A DNA stretch of 64,000 nt, taken from contig JANYCT010000040.1 of the NCBI GenBank assembly GCA_025360105.1, positions 124,001-188,000 of the forward strand. Reading direction: 5' to 3'. Source of the stretch: Actinomycetes bacterium (lineage in GTDB: Bacteria > Actinomycetota > Acidimicrobiia > Acidimicrobiales > Ilumatobacteraceae). The notes under the pieces were generated by a model. It had not been told where the DNA came from, ran no database searches, and saw only the letters and a program-made list of their open reading frames with translations. This document shows positions 10,289-20,651 of the stretch, one piece after another. Made by a program: the position numbers and the translations under genes. How positions within the stretch are numbered: the first letter of the stretch is position 1; each line of letters starts with the position of its first letter.

Positions 10289-12637
10289 TCAGCCCACGAG
10301 GGCCCAACCGAGCACTTGATCCACGGTGTCGGCGATATGGAAGGTCATCGCATCGCGCACCCGCTGGGGCACATCGTCGATGTCGTCCTCATTGCGTCGA
10401 GGCAGGATCACCTCGGTGAGTCCGGCGCGGTGTGCCGCGAGCACTTTTTGCTTCACGCCTCCGATCGGGAGCACCTTGCCCTGCAGCGTAACTTCGCCCG
10501 TCATACCGATCTCCGGGCGCACGGCCCGGCCGGTGAGCGCTGACACCAGCGCCGTGGTCATGGTCACGCCCGCCGACGGACCATCTTTGGGAATGGCACC
10601 AGCGGGCACATGCACATGCACCTTCTGTTGCAGCAGAGCTGGATCTATACCCAGCTCTGTCATGTGGGCACGAACCCATGAAAGCGCGATTTGCGCCGAC
10701 TCTTTCATCACATCGCCGAGTTGACCGGTGAGTGTGAGCACCGGCTCGCCAGGGCTTGTGGAGACCTCGATGAAGAGCACGTCGCCTCCAGCACCGGTGA
10801 CGGCCAGACCGGTAGCAACACCGGGCGTGTCGCGGACACGGTCGGCCACCTCGTGATGCACCTTCGGTCGGCGAAGGAACCCCACCAGATCGTTGTCGTC
10901 AACGGAGATCGGTGTTGGCGCGCCACCTGCGATGCGCGCCGCGACCTTGCGCAGCAACGCGCCCATTTCACGCTCGAGCGAGCGAACACCGGCCTCGCGG
11001 GTGTAGCCGCTGATGATCGCCCGCAGCGCAGTCTCAGTGAGGTCGATCTCGTCGGCAAGCAGGCCACTGCGTTCGAGTTGTCGGGGAAGGAGATGATCAC
11101 GGGCGATAGTCACTTTCTCGTCCTCGGTGTAGCCGTCGAGACGCACCACCTCCAGACGGTCGAGCAGGGGAGCGGGAATCGTGTCGAGGGTGTTGGCCGT
11201 GGCCAGGAAGACAACGTCGCTGAGGTCCAGTTCGACCTCGAGATAGTGATCGCGAAAGGTGTGGTTCTGGGCGGGGTCGAGTACCTCGAGCAAGGCAGCG
11301 GTGGGGTCGCCAGACCATCCACCCGAGGAGAGCTTGTCGACCTCGTCGAGCAACACGACCGGGTTCATCGACTTCGATTCGGTGATGGCCCGCACGATGC
11401 GCCCCGGCTGCGCTCCTACGTAGGTGCGCCGGTGGCCACGGATCTCGGCCTCGTCGCGTACGCCACCTAGCGACACGCGCACGAAGTTGCGGCCCATCGC
11501 TCGTGCGACGGACTCGCCCAACGATGTCTTCCCAACTCCGGGAGGACCCGACAGCAGGATGATCGCGCCGTCGTTGCGCGTTGTCTTGGTCGCTGTCGCA
11601 TCAGCCGATGCCGCCGCCGCGATTGCGGCGCGTTCGGTGCGCAGCTTGCGCACCGCAAGAAATTCGACAATGCGGTCCTTTACGTCGTCGAGTCCGGCGT
11701 GATCTGCGTCGAGGATGCGACGCGCATCGACGATGTCGAGTTGTTCACTGGTGCGCACGGCCCACGGGATGTCGAAGACCCGATCGAGCCAGGTTCGGAT
11801 CCAGCTGTGCTCGGGCGACTGACCGTTGGTGCGCTCGAGGCGTTCGAGCTCGCGCACGATTGAAGCTCGCACGGGTTCTGGCACGCGGTTACCCAACTCG
11901 TCGAGCTTTGTGCGATAGTCGTCGATACCGGCATCTTCTTCGCCGAGTTCTTTGCGGATGGCGGCCATCTGCTGGCGCAGCAGATAGTCGCGCTGTTGCT
12001 TCTCCATGCCCTCGGTGACGTCGTCGCGGATCTTGGCGCCGACGCTGAGTTCGGCGAGGTATTCCTTGGCCCACCGCAGCACGAAATCGAGTCGGGCGCC
12101 CAACTCGGTGAGCTCGAGCACGGTGAGGCGCTGATCGGCATCCCCGTCGGACCACGCCGTGATGGCGTCGGCGAGTGCGCCCGGGTGGGTGGTGGTGCGT
12201 AGCAATTCGGGAAGCCGGCGCGAGCGCCGTGTTTCGGCGATGCCTTCGGCCACAGCGCGTAGTTCGCGACCGAGCGCCTCGACCCGAGGAGTGGCCCGAG
12301 GTTCGTCGAGTGGCTGCACGGTCAGCCACCGACCGACACGTTCGCTGGCGATTTCCTCGACCACAAATGCGCGCTGCAGGGTCCGCACGACGATGACGCG
12401 ACCGCCGGTGGGCATCTCGCCCACCTGTTCGATGACGCCGATGACACCGACAGTGCTGGTGCGACCCTCGATGGCCGGAAGTAGGACGAGACGACCCTCG
12501 GTGTCTTGCGCGGCGGCGGCGGCAATGGCTGCGTCGTCGGAGTCGAGGGTGATGGTGACCACGATGCCTGGAAAGGCAACGGCATTGGCAAGGGTGAGAA
12601 CGGGAAGAACCTGAGTGCTGGTCGACTGTGTTGTCAT
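10289..12637 (-). CDS. lon: ATP-dependent Lon protease
   Basis: Walker A GPPGVGKTSLGESVARAMGR; proteolytic site PKDGPSAGVTMTTALVSALTG; LON N-terminal domain. Confidence 0.95.
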   Translation of the reverse strand: MTTQSTSTQVLPVLTLANAVAFPGIVVTITLDSDDAAIAAAAAQDTEGRLVLLPAIEGRTSTVGVIGVIEQVGEMPTGGRVIVVRTLQRAFVVEEIASERVGRWLTVQPLDEPRATPRVEALGRELRAVAEGIAETRRSRRLPELLRTTTHPGALADAITAWSDGDADQRLTVLELTELGARLDFVLRWAKEYLAELSVGAKIRDDVTEGMEKQQRDYLLRQQMAAIRKELGEEDAGIDDYRTKLDELGNRVPEPVRASIVRELERLERTNGQSPEHSWIRTWLDRVFDIPWAVRTSEQLDIVDARRILDADHAGLDDVKDRIVEFLAVRKLRTERAAIAAAASADATATKTTRNDGAIILLSGPPGVGKTSLGESVARAMGRNFVRVSLGGVRDEAEIRGHRRTYVGAQPGRIVRAITESKSMNPVVLLDEVDKLSSGGWSGDPTAALLEVLDPAQNHTFRDHYLEVELDLSDVVFLATANTLDTIPAPLLDRLEVVRLDGYTEDEKVTIARDHLLPRQLERSGLLADEIDLTETALRAIISGYTREAGVRSLEREMGALLRKVAARIAGGAPTPISVDDNDLVGFLRRPKVHHEVADRVRDTPGVATGLAVTGAGGDVLFIEVSTSPGEPVLTLTGQLGDVMKESAQIALSWVRAHMTELGIDPALLQQKVHVHVPAGAIPKDGPSAGVTMTTALVSALTGRAVRPEIGMTGEVTLQGKVLPIGGVKQKVLAAHRAGLTEVILPRRNEDDIDDVPQRVRDAMTFHIADTVDQVLGWALVG

Positions 12638-12659
12638 GTGCGTGACGCTACAGAGTTGC

Positions 12660-12699
12660 GTGATAAAACCAACACAATGCTGAGTCAACGTGACTCAAG
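12660..12699 (-). promoter_or_regulatory. lon promoter with overlapping HAIR-like inverted repeat (candidate HspR site)
   Basis: Plus-strand GCTGAGT-CAACGTG-ACTCAAG (12679-12699) against HAIR consensus CTTGAGT-N7-ACTCAAG; minus-strand TTGACT, 17 nt spacer, TATCAC. Confidence 0.6.
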
Positions 12700-12744
12700 T
12701 CAAGTGAGCGGACCGACATGCCCAGTCACTGGAGCCATATGCCG

Positions 12745-13854
12745 TCAGTCGCGCAGCGCTGCGGACTTCTGTTCCAGCGCTTCGAGCAGCTCGTCGAAGC
12801 TCTTCTGGAACGACGAGACGCCCTCTCGCTCGAGCACGTCTGCGACATCGTCGAGATCGATGCCCGCGTCCGTCAGCGCCTTCCATACCGCCACGGCATC
12901 GTCGACATCGGCATCGACGCGACGCACCAGACGGCCGTGATCAGCGAACGCCTCGAGCGTGGCGTCGGGCAGGGTGTTCACCGTGTGTGGACCGATGAGT
13001 TCATCGACATACAACGTGTCCGGGTACGCCGGGTTCTTGGTACTCGTCGATGCCCACAGCGGACGCTGCACCTGCGCACCGCGATCGGCGAGCGCCTGCC
13101 AGCGTGGACCGCTGAAGGTCTGCTCGAAGAGGCGATAGGCGAGCTTGCCCTGTGCGACAGCGGCTTTGCCCCGAAGTGACAACGCCCCGGGAGTTCCGAT
13201 TGCGTCGAGGCGCTTGTCGATCTCGGAGTCCACGCGACTGATGAAGAAACTGGCGACGCTGGCCACTTTCGACAGGTCGGCCTCGGGATCGCGCGCCAAC
13301 CGTTCGAGCCCGGCGATGTAGGCCTCCATCACCTTCGCATGTCGTTCGAGGCTGAAGATGAGTGTCACGTTGATGCTGCGCCCTTCGGCGATCATCTGCT
13401 CGATGGCCGCAAGTCCCTCGACCGTAGCGGGGATCTTGACCATCACGTTGTGGCGGTTTACGCGCAGATGTAGGGCGCGGGCGGCAACCTCGGTGCCCGG
13501 GCCGTCGTGGGCAAGACCGGGGTCCACCTCGACGCTGACGTACCCGTCGAGGCCGTGCGTGGCGGCGTACACCGGCTCGAAAATGTCGAGGGCACTGTTG
13601 ATGTCCTGCAGCACCATCGCCCAGTAGTCGTCGATGATCGGATGTTGCGCAGCGGCGGCGAGAACGCTGAATTGTTCGTCGTAGTCGGGGGAGCCCTGGA
13701 TGGCCTTCTGGAAGATCGTCGGGTTCGAGGTCAGCCCACGCACGCCGCGATCCACGAGACCCTGCAACTGGCCAGAGGTGATGTAACTGCGCTTCAGGTT
13801 GTCGAGCCAAGGGCTCTGCTGAAAATCTTGAGCGAGGTGAACGAGACGGTCCAC
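12745..13854 (-). CDS. tal: transaldolase
   Basis: GLTSNPTIFQKAIQGS, VSVEVDPGLAHD, VMVKIPATVEGLAAIEQ; GTG start at 13854. Confidence 0.93.
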   Translation of the reverse strand: MDRLVHLAQDFQQSPWLDNLKRSYITSGQLQGLVDRGVRGLTSNPTIFQKAIQGSPDYDEQFSVLAAAAQHPIIDDYWAMVLQDINSALDIFEPVYAATHGLDGYVSVEVDPGLAHDGPGTEVAARALHLRVNRHNVMVKIPATVEGLAAIEQMIAEGRSINVTLIFSLERHAKVMEAYIAGLERLARDPEADLSKVASVASFFISRVDSEIDKRLDAIGTPGALSLRGKAAVAQGKLAYRLFEQTFSGPRWQALADRGAQVQRPLWASTSTKNPAYPDTLYVDELIGPHTVNTLPDATLEAFADHGRLVRRVDADVDDAVAVWKALTDAGIDLDDVADVLEREGVSSFQKSFDELLEALEQKSAALRD

Positions 13855-13865
13855 GAGAAGCCTCC

Positions 13866-15830
13866 CTAGGCCGTGAGTGCGAGGGCGGTTGCCCGAGCGA
13901 TGATGTGTTCCACGTTGATGCCAAGCTCGTCGAGCACCAACGCGCCGGGCGCGCTGGCACCGAAGCGGTCGATGCCGATGCAATCGTCGGCATATCGCGC
14001 CCACCCAAAGGTGGTCGCGGCCTCGACTGAGAGTACTGGTATACCTGCGGGGAACACCGAGGAGCGGTAGTTGTCCGTCTGCGTTTCGAAGCGATCCCAC
14101 GACGGCATCGACACGACGTTGGCGCGCACGCCATTGGTGCCAAGTTGTTCGGCGGCGGCAAGGCACAGATGTAGCTCGCTACCGGTACCGACCAAGATGA
14201 CCTGTGCGCCGTCGACTGTGCGCAGCGTGGCCGCACCAGCCTCGACGGCTGACCCGTCGGTGCACACCGGCAGCGCCTGTCGGCTGAGCACCAATGCGGT
14301 GGGACCGTGATGCTCCACCGCGACGCGCCATGCGTGGGCGGTTTCGTTGGCATCGGCCGGCCTGATGACCTGTAGATCGGGGATGGCCCGCAGCGTGGCG
14401 ACGTGCTCGACAGGCTGGTGGGTCGGACCGTCCTCGCCAACGCCGACCGAGTCGTGAGTGAACACGAACAACACCTTCGCGCCCGACAGCGCGGCCAGAC
14501 GCACGGCTGGGCGCATGTAGTCGAGAAACACAAAGAACGTGCCACCCGCAGGCAGCACCCCGCCGTGCAGCGCCATGCCCACCATGGCCGAGCCCATCGC
14601 GTGCTCGCGAATGCCGTAGTAGACCTGACGGCCGCCTGGCGTCGCAAGCGACTGCGCCACCTGACCGGCGAGCTTGGTGCCGGTATTTCCGGTGAGATCG
14701 GCTGCGCCGGCCACGAGAGCCGGCACGCCAACGAGCGTTGCGTCAAAAGCTTTCTGGATGGCTTGACGAGTCGCGATGCTTTCACCCTGTGCGAAGACCG
14801 GAAGCGAATCGGTCCAGCCGGTCACTCCACCGGCAGCCCAGCATGCATCCCATTCGATCCTGCTCAGCGACGACGCGTCGAATCGCTCTTGCCAGGCACT
14901 GCGCGCCGCCGCTCCACGGCTGGCTGCGTGCCCGCGGTACAGCGCGACCAGTTCGGCTGGAGCCCAGAACGGCTCGTCGGGGATACCCATCACGGCTTTG
15001 GTGCGGCTGACCTGTTCGGGCGTGAACGGATTGCCGTGGGCCTCGTGGTTGTCGGTGAGATCCGGCGAAGGAGATCCAATGTGGCTGCGCAGGATGAGCA
15101 GGCTCGGCCGATCGTTGACCGCCATCGCACGGCGGAGCGCTGCCTCGAGCGCATCGCAATCGTCGGCAATCTCGCCGAGGTCCTCGACATGCCAGTTGTA
15201 CGCCCGAAAACGTCCGGCGACATCGTCGTTGTAGGAGAGGTTGGTGTTGCCATCGATAGTGATGTGGTTGTTGTCGTAGACACACACCAACCCACCCAGA
15301 CCCAGATGACCGGCGAGTGACGCCGCCTCGTGGCTGACGCCCTCCATGAAACAACCGTCGCCGGCGAGTACGAAGGTGTGGTGATTTTGTACATCGGCAC
15401 CGAACCGATCGGCCATGATCCGTTCGGCAATGGCCATACCAACGGCATTTGCAAACCCCTGACCGAGTGGACCTGTCGTCACTTCCACACCGGCGGTGTG
15501 TCCGACCTCAGGATGGCCAGGCGTTGCCGAACCCCACTGGCGAAACTGACGGATGTCGTCGAGTTCGAGGCCGTAACCATTAAGGAAGAGCATCGAATAC
15601 TGCAAAATACTGGCGTGGCCGTTGCTCAGGATGAACCGGTCGCGATCGGACCAGTGCGGCTCTGCGGGATCGTGGCGCATGACCCTGCTGTAGAGCACGT
15701 GCGCCAGGGGAGCAAGCGCCATCGCCGTACCCTGATGACCGCTCTTCGCGTAAAGCGGCGCATCCATGGCAAGGCCGCGGATGAGGCTGATGGCGGCGGA
15801 ATCCTGTTCGGGCGTCAACGATGAGGGCAC
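13866..15830 (-). CDS. tkt: transketolase
   Basis: GHPEVGHTAGVEVTTGPLGQGFANAVGMA; TPP motif GDGCFMEGVSHEAASLAGHLGLGGLVCVYDNN. Confidence 0.95.
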   Translation of the reverse strand: MPSSLTPEQDSAAISLIRGLAMDAPLYAKSGHQGTAMALAPLAHVLYSRVMRHDPAEPHWSDRDRFILSNGHASILQYSMLFLNGYGLELDDIRQFRQWGSATPGHPEVGHTAGVEVTTGPLGQGFANAVGMAIAERIMADRFGADVQNHHTFVLAGDGCFMEGVSHEAASLAGHLGLGGLVCVYDNNHITIDGNTNLSYNDDVAGRFRAYNWHVEDLGEIADDCDALEAALRRAMAVNDRPSLLILRSHIGSPSPDLTDNHEAHGNPFTPEQVSRTKAVMGIPDEPFWAPAELVALYRGHAASRGAAARSAWQERFDASSLSRIEWDACWAAGGVTGWTDSLPVFAQGESIATRQAIQKAFDATLVGVPALVAGAADLTGNTGTKLAGQVAQSLATPGGRQVYYGIREHAMGSAMVGMALHGGVLPAGGTFFVFLDYMRPAVRLAALSGAKVLFVFTHDSVGVGEDGPTHQPVEHVATLRAIPDLQVIRPADANETAHAWRVAVEHHGPTALVLSRQALPVCTDGSAVEAGAATLRTVDGAQVILVGTGSELHLCLAAAEQLGTNGVRANVVSMPSWDRFETQTDNYRSSVFPAGIPVLSVEAATTFGWARYADDCIGIDRFGASAPGALVLDELGINVEHIIARATALALTA

Positions 15831-15876
15831 GGTGCGACTGTAACCGCTACACCAACGGCTCACGCCGTCTGTGTCG

Positions 15877-16275
15877 TCAGTTCACCGGGGCGAGCAGGGT
15901 AAACGGCACGAGATGCCACGGACCATGATCGACGCGGCAGTGGGCGAAGATCTGTCGATACGAATCGAACTCCAACTCGCCCCGAACCAATCGATAGGTG
16001 AACTTGCCCGGCTCAACCGTGAACGGACTCACATTGCGCGCGATCTGCTCGTCGTCTTCGCCACGTCCGGAGCGGAACACGACCTCGAACACACCGCTAC
16101 CTGGCTCGTCGGAAGCGCACGAGATGAGCGCGACAAGGTGGGGCGACACCGTTACCGGCACCGGTAACGGTGAGGCCATCGAGAACATCGCCCCAGTGAG
16201 ATCGATGCGCGTCGAGGGCCCGGGAGCCTGTCGGAGTTCGAAGTTCTCGACGAAGAGTGCGGACACGATCTGCAT
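15877..16275 (-). CDS. conserved hypothetical protein
   Basis: 133-aa ORF in a coding-consistent frame between tkt and nagA. Confidence 0.55.
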   Translation of the reverse strand: MQIVSALFVENFELRQAPGPSTRIDLTGAMFSMASPLPVPVTVSPHLVALISCASDEPGSGVFEVVFRSGRGEDDEQIARNVSPFTVEPGKFTYRLVRGELEFDSYRQIFAHCRVDHGPWHLVPFTLLAPVN

Positions 16276-16296
16276 GCTGCGAGGGTATCCGGCCGA

Positions 16297-17394
16297 TCAA
16301 CGCAGGCGCACGCCGGCGAGCCACACACCGGCGATGCGGAGCCCGTCATCCAACGCGACCAGATCCGCGCGTTGGCCCACGGCGATGCTGCCCCGATCCG
16401 TGCAGCCCATCAGGCTGGCCGGATTCGTGGAAGCCGAACGAACAGCGTGGTCGAGCGATACGCCGCAGTGACCCACCACGTTGCGAATTGCGGCGTCCAT
16501 CGTGAGAGCACTTCCGGCCAGAGTGCCGTCGGCCAGTCGCGGGGCGCCATCGCGCACCTGCATGCCCACCGCGCCGGCCGTACCCGCACGCCATGCAACC
16601 GAGTCGGTGACGAGCACCGTTCGATCGTGTGGCTTGATCCGGAACGCCAACTCCAACGCCAGAGGATGCACATGGATGAGATCCGCAATGAGTCCGACGA
16701 AAAGGCAATCGTCAGCGAGCGCTGCCGCCGCTAGACCCGGCTCGCGGTGGTGCACGCCGGACATGCCGTTGAAGAGGTGAGTCGCCATGGTGGCACCGGC
16801 CCCGACGGCTGCAGACACCTGGTCGAGCGATGGGGTGCTGTGTCCGAGTGACACCACGATGCCGCGTGCCACGAGTGCCCGAATCGCCTCGGTTGCGTGG
16901 GCGAGCTCGGGTGCCAGCGTGACGAGACGCACGATCGGAGGAAGATCCGAGAGCCAGGCCAGATCGATCGTCGCGAGTAGGTCACGCGGGTGTGCCCCCG
17001 GAGCACCACCGAGGAAGGGCCCCTCCAAGTGAACGCCGATGATGCTCGACCCACCGACGCGCTGCGCCTCGGCGATGCGCGCAAGTGGACGCTCGTAACG
17101 GTCAAGCGCGGCTGTGATCACAGTGGGACACCACGACGTGACTCCTTGATCGAGGAGCAGCTCGGCGAGGCGATCCCAATCATCGCCCGCGGCACGGGAC
17201 ACGTCGACGTCATCGATACCGTTCACCTGCACGTCGATGAAGCCCGGCACCAGCGCCACGTCGGGGGTGCCTCCGGCGGCATCGCACACTGCGACGATCG
17301 TGCCATCGCCACCGGGAGCGTCGTCGACCATCACGTCGCACGGGCCGCTCCAACCCGACGGAGTCAGGACTGTCCGGGCAGGGATCGTCAGCAC
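16297..17394 (-). CDS. nagA: N-acetylglucosamine-6-phosphate deacetylase
   Basis: [67 protein letters not shown] motifs; GTG start at 17394. Confidence 0.9.
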   Translation of the reverse strand: MLTIPARTVLTPSGWSGPCDVMVDDAPGGDGTIVAVCDAAGGTPDVALVPGFIDVQVNGIDDVDVSRAAGDDWDRLAELLLDQGVTSWCPTVITAALDRYERPLARIAEAQRVGGSSIIGVHLEGPFLGGAPGAHPRDLLATIDLAWLSDLPPIVRLVTLAPELAHATEAIRALVARGIVVSLGHSTPSLDQVSAAVGAGATMATHLFNGMSGVHHREPGLAAAALADDCLFVGLIADLIHVHPLALELAFRIKPHDRTVLVTDSVAWRAGTAGAVGMQVRDGAPRLADGTLAGSALTMDAAIRNVVGHCGVSLDHAVRSASTNPASLMGCTDRGSIAVGQRADLVALDDGLRIAGVWLAGVRLR

Positions 17395-17413
17395 GTGCTG
17401 TACAGTACGCGCA

Positions 17414-18025
17414 ATGGCGGACCCACCCGAGCAGCTTTCCACGCGGGATCTGATCGTTGTGGAAGCATTGCACTGCTTCGCCGAGACCGGATACGACGGC
17501 ACATCGCTGAACGACATCGCGGCGGCGGTCGGCATCCGCCGCCCAAGCCTGCTGCATCACTTCGCCTCGAAAGAGGTGCTGTATGGCGAAGTATTCGAGC
17601 GCTTGTTGTCGGACTGGTTCGATCGTCTTGCCGATGCTATTGCCAGCACCGAGCGGGGCTGGACCAAGGTCGAGTCAGTGCTGATTGCTGGTTTCCGATT
17701 CTTCAGCGAGAATCCCGACTACGTGCGCCTCATGCGACGCGAGGCGCTCGACAATGGGGCCCATCTCGGCATCGATCTGTCGGGAGTCCTGCGCCCCGCG
17801 TTCGACAGCGCCGCGGGCTATTTTCAGCGCGAGATGGACAACGGCAACTTTCGTCAACACGATCCAGAGCAGCTCCTGCTCACCGGATACGGCGCGCTCT
17901 TGAGCTACTTCTCTGATGCGCCGTTTCTGGGCGGCCTACTCGACGACGAGCCACTCGACCCACGCATGCTCGAAATTCGCTTGCAACACGTGCTCGGATT
18001 CTTCCGCAGCGCGCTTGTGCCATGA
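17414..18025 (+). CDS. TetR/AcrR family regulator
   Basis: N-terminal [52 protein letters not shown]. Confidence 0.9.
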   Translation: MADPPEQLSTRDLIVVEALHCFAETGYDGTSLNDIAAAVGIRRPSLLHHFASKEVLYGEVFERLLSDWFDRLADAIASTERGWTKVESVLIAGFRFFSENPDYVRLMRREALDNGAHLGIDLSGVLRPAFDSAAGYFQREMDNGNFRQHDPEQLLLTGYGALLSYFSDAPFLGGLLDDEPLDPRMLEIRLQHVLGFFRSALVP

Positions 18026-18465
18026 GCCGCGCCGAGCAGTTCGAGCCGCTCTCACCGGAGGTGACCGCGCGCTGGAGCAAGTTCGGCAATTGGGATCGCG
18101 TGTTCTTTCCATCGCTTCTCGGTATGACCGTGCAGGATGTTCGCGCCGATTACTGCCGGATGGTGATGCCGTACAAACCAGAACTTGATCAGCCCGCCGG
18201 CTTGGTGCACGGCGGAGCGATCGCATCGTTGCTTGATGCTGTGGTGGTTCCCGCGGTAGGTGCCGCGTACGGCCGTGAAGCCCGCTATTCAACGGTCGAT
18301 ATGCACGTGCAATTTCTCACCGCAGTCACCGGTCACGACATCGTCGCCGAAGGGTGGGTGGTACGGCGCGGCCGAACTGTGGTGTTCTGCGAATCCGAGG
18401 CTGTCGACGCCGTCACCGGCAAGGTTGCGGCGCGCAGCCTGCTGACATACAACCTCACGCCCTGA
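18022..18465 (+). CDS. PaaI-like hotdog thioesterase
   Basis: [21 protein letters not shown] and [30 protein letters not shown]. Confidence 0.85.
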   Translation: MSRAEQFEPLSPEVTARWSKFGNWDRVFFPSLLGMTVQDVRADYCRMVMPYKPELDQPAGLVHGGAIASLLDAVVVPAVGAAYGREARYSTVDMHVQFLTAVTGHDIVAEGWVVRRGRTVVFCESEAVDAVTGKVAARSLLTYNLTP

Positions 18466-18482
18466 ATCGCTACGGTAGCGGC

Positions 18483-20651
18483 GTGTCACACGACGGTCGA
18501 ACTCTTTCCGAATCCGCCTCAAAAGCCCTACTGCGCGAATTCGGAGTGCCCATTGCGGCCGAGAGAGAGGTCTCCACGGCGAGCGAGGCGGCGGCAGCGG
18601 CCAGCTCGTTGGGTTTTCCGGTCGTCGTCAAACTCTGCGGAGACGCCATTGCTCACAAGACCGAACGCGGCCTCGTGAAGCTCCGCCTCGGCGATGCTGC
18701 AGAAGTCGAGACCGTCAGCGCAGAGTTACTGTCCAAGGCCACTCCCGCTGACGGCGAGGTATCGCTACTCGTCGCGCCAATGATCTCGGGAAATCGCGAA
18801 CTCATCGCTGGCTTGTTGCGCGACGTCCAGTTCGGCGCCACCGTGATGCTCGGCGTCGGGGGAGTGCTCGCCGAGGCCATCGCCGATGTTGTCTTTCGCC
18901 CTGCGCCGCTCAGCCGTCTCGAAGCGGGCGAGATGATCGACAGCTTGGCCACCCAAAAACTGCTGGGCGAGTTCCGCGGTGAAGCCGCTGTCTCGCGGGA
19001 CGAACTCATCGACGTCCTCGTCGGCCTCGGCGCTGTAGGCGAGGCCCGACCCGACGTGCGCAGCATCGATGTGAACCCGCTCATCATCCGCTCCGATGGC
19101 AGTCCGATTGCGGTCGACGCGCTCGTCGAGATCGGCGAGATCGGCGAGCCAGTGTCCGCGGAGACGGAGGTGCACACGCCGCCCACCGCCGAGCAGTTCG
19201 CGGCGCTGTTCAACCCTCGCGGTGTGCTCGTCACCGGGGCGTCCACGCATCCGGGCAAGTTTGGCTTCGTGTCGCTCCACAACATCCTCGCCGGCGGTTA
19301 CACCGGGGGTGTCTACGGAACAAACCTGCACGGCGAGGAGGTGCTCGGCATTCGCACTGTCGCCGACATCGACGAGCTCCCCGAGGGTGCGATCGATCTC
19401 GTCTTCGTCTGCACGCCTGCGTCGGCGAACCCTGCGTTGCTGCGGGCCTGCGCCGCCAAGGGTGTGACGGCGGCCTTCCTCACCAGTGCCGGCTACGGCG
19501 AAGCGGGCGATACGGGTCGTCGGGCCGAAGCCGAACTGGTCGCGTTAGCCCACGAACTCGGCATTCTCCTCGCAGGGCCCAACGGACAGGGCGTGGTGAG
19601 TACTCCAGCCCACCTCTGCGCGCAGATCGTCGCGCCGTACCCGCCGGCCGGCCACATCGGAGTCGCCAGCCAGAGTGGAAACTTCGTGTCGAGCTTTCTC
19701 AACTACTCGCGCTCGTCTGGTGTAGGCATCAGCCGAGCGGTGTCTGCAGGAAATGCGGCAGCGGTGAACGTGGCCGACTATCTCGAATTCTTCGCGAACG
19801 ATCCCGTGACGTCAGTGGGCCTCGCCTACGTCGAGGGCATCACCGACGGTCGCAGCCTGCTGCAACGCTTCGCTGCGGTGGCGGCACGAAAGCCGCTGGT
19901 GATCGTCAAGGGTGGATCCACCGCTGGGGGCGCCGCCGCTGCCGCCAGTCATACCGGCGCGCTCGCAGCAAACGACAAGGTGTTCGATGGCGCCTGCCGC
20001 GCTGCGGGCGTGACCCGCGCTGTCACCGTGGAAGAAGCATTCGAGGCCGCCGCTACTTTTGCAACACAGCCGCTCCCCGCAGGCCCGAACGTGATCGTGC
20101 TCACCACGGCGGGTGGTTGGGGTGTGGTCACCAGCGACGCCATCTTCCGCGACGGCGACCTACAGCTGATGGCTTTGCCCGTCGATCTGGAAGCACAGAT
20201 CGACACCAAGCTGCCGCCGCGCTGGAGCCGCAACAATCCTGTCGACTGCGCAGGTGGCGAAGTTCGGGACACAATTCCCGAAGTCATGGAAATGATCGCA
20301 GCACACCCCGATGTGCATGCTGTGATCTATCTCGGGCTCGGCATCCAGAGCAATCAGGCCCGCCTGATGGCCGAGGGCCGGTTCTACCCCGATCACGGCC
20401 TCGAGCGCATCGTTGCGTACCACCGCCGTCAGGACGAGCGGTTCGCCGAAGCCGCCGACGAACTCTCGCGGCGGTACAACAAGCCCATCCTCACCGCCAC
20501 AGAACTCGCTGTCGCCGACACCGACAACCCAGGCCCGGCAGCAGTTCGCGCCAGTGGTCGGCTCTGTTATGCATCGGGCAACCGTGCGGTCACCGCGCTC
20601 GGCCACCTGTATCGCTATGCCGAGTTCCGCAGAACGCGTGGGCTCGATTGA
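18483..20651 (+). CDS. NDP-forming acyl-CoA synthetase-type fusion (ATP-grasp, then CoA-binding/ligase domains)
   Basis: N-terminal ATP-grasp (SLGFPVVVKLCGDAIAHKTERGLVKL), then CoA-binding (FNPRGVLVTGASTHPGKFGFVSLHNIL) and ligase (GVASQSGNFVSSFL) segments; GTG start. Confidence 0.85.
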   Translation: MSHDGRTLSESASKALLREFGVPIAAEREVSTASEAAAAASSLGFPVVVKLCGDAIAHKTERGLVKLRLGDAAEVETVSAELLSKATPADGEVSLLVAPMISGNRELIAGLLRDVQFGATVMLGVGGVLAEAIADVVFRPAPLSRLEAGEMIDSLATQKLLGEFRGEAAVSRDELIDVLVGLGAVGEARPDVRSIDVNPLIIRSDGSPIAVDALVEIGEIGEPVSAETEVHTPPTAEQFAALFNPRGVLVTGASTHPGKFGFVSLHNILAGGYTGGVYGTNLHGEEVLGIRTVADIDELPEGAIDLVFVCTPASANPALLRACAAKGVTAAFLTSAGYGEAGDTGRRAEAELVALAHELGILLAGPNGQGVVSTPAHLCAQIVAPYPPAGHIGVASQSGNFVSSFLNYSRSSGVGISRAVSAGNAAAVNVADYLEFFANDPVTSVGLAYVEGITDGRSLLQRFAAVAARKPLVIVKGGSTAGGAAAAASHTGALAANDKVFDGACRAAGVTRAVTVEEAFEAAATFATQPLPAGPNVIVLTTAGGWGVVTSDAIFRDGDLQLMALPVDLEAQIDTKLPPRWSRNNPVDCAGGEVRDTIPEVMEMIAAHPDVHAVIYLGLGIQSNQARLMAEGRFYPDHGLERIVAYHRRQDERFAEAADELSRRYNKPILTATELAVADTDNPGPAAVRASGRLCYASGNRAVTALGHLYRYAEFRRTRGLD

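Noticed and set aside
10691-11470. Plus-strand 259-aa ORF inside lon
   Set aside because: Antisense to conserved Lon ATPase motifs; no independent support.
13001-14785. 594-aa minus-strand ORF overlapping tal and tkt
   Set aside because: Out-of-frame with both genes on the same strand; Ser/Arg/Pro-rich composition typical of spurious frames.
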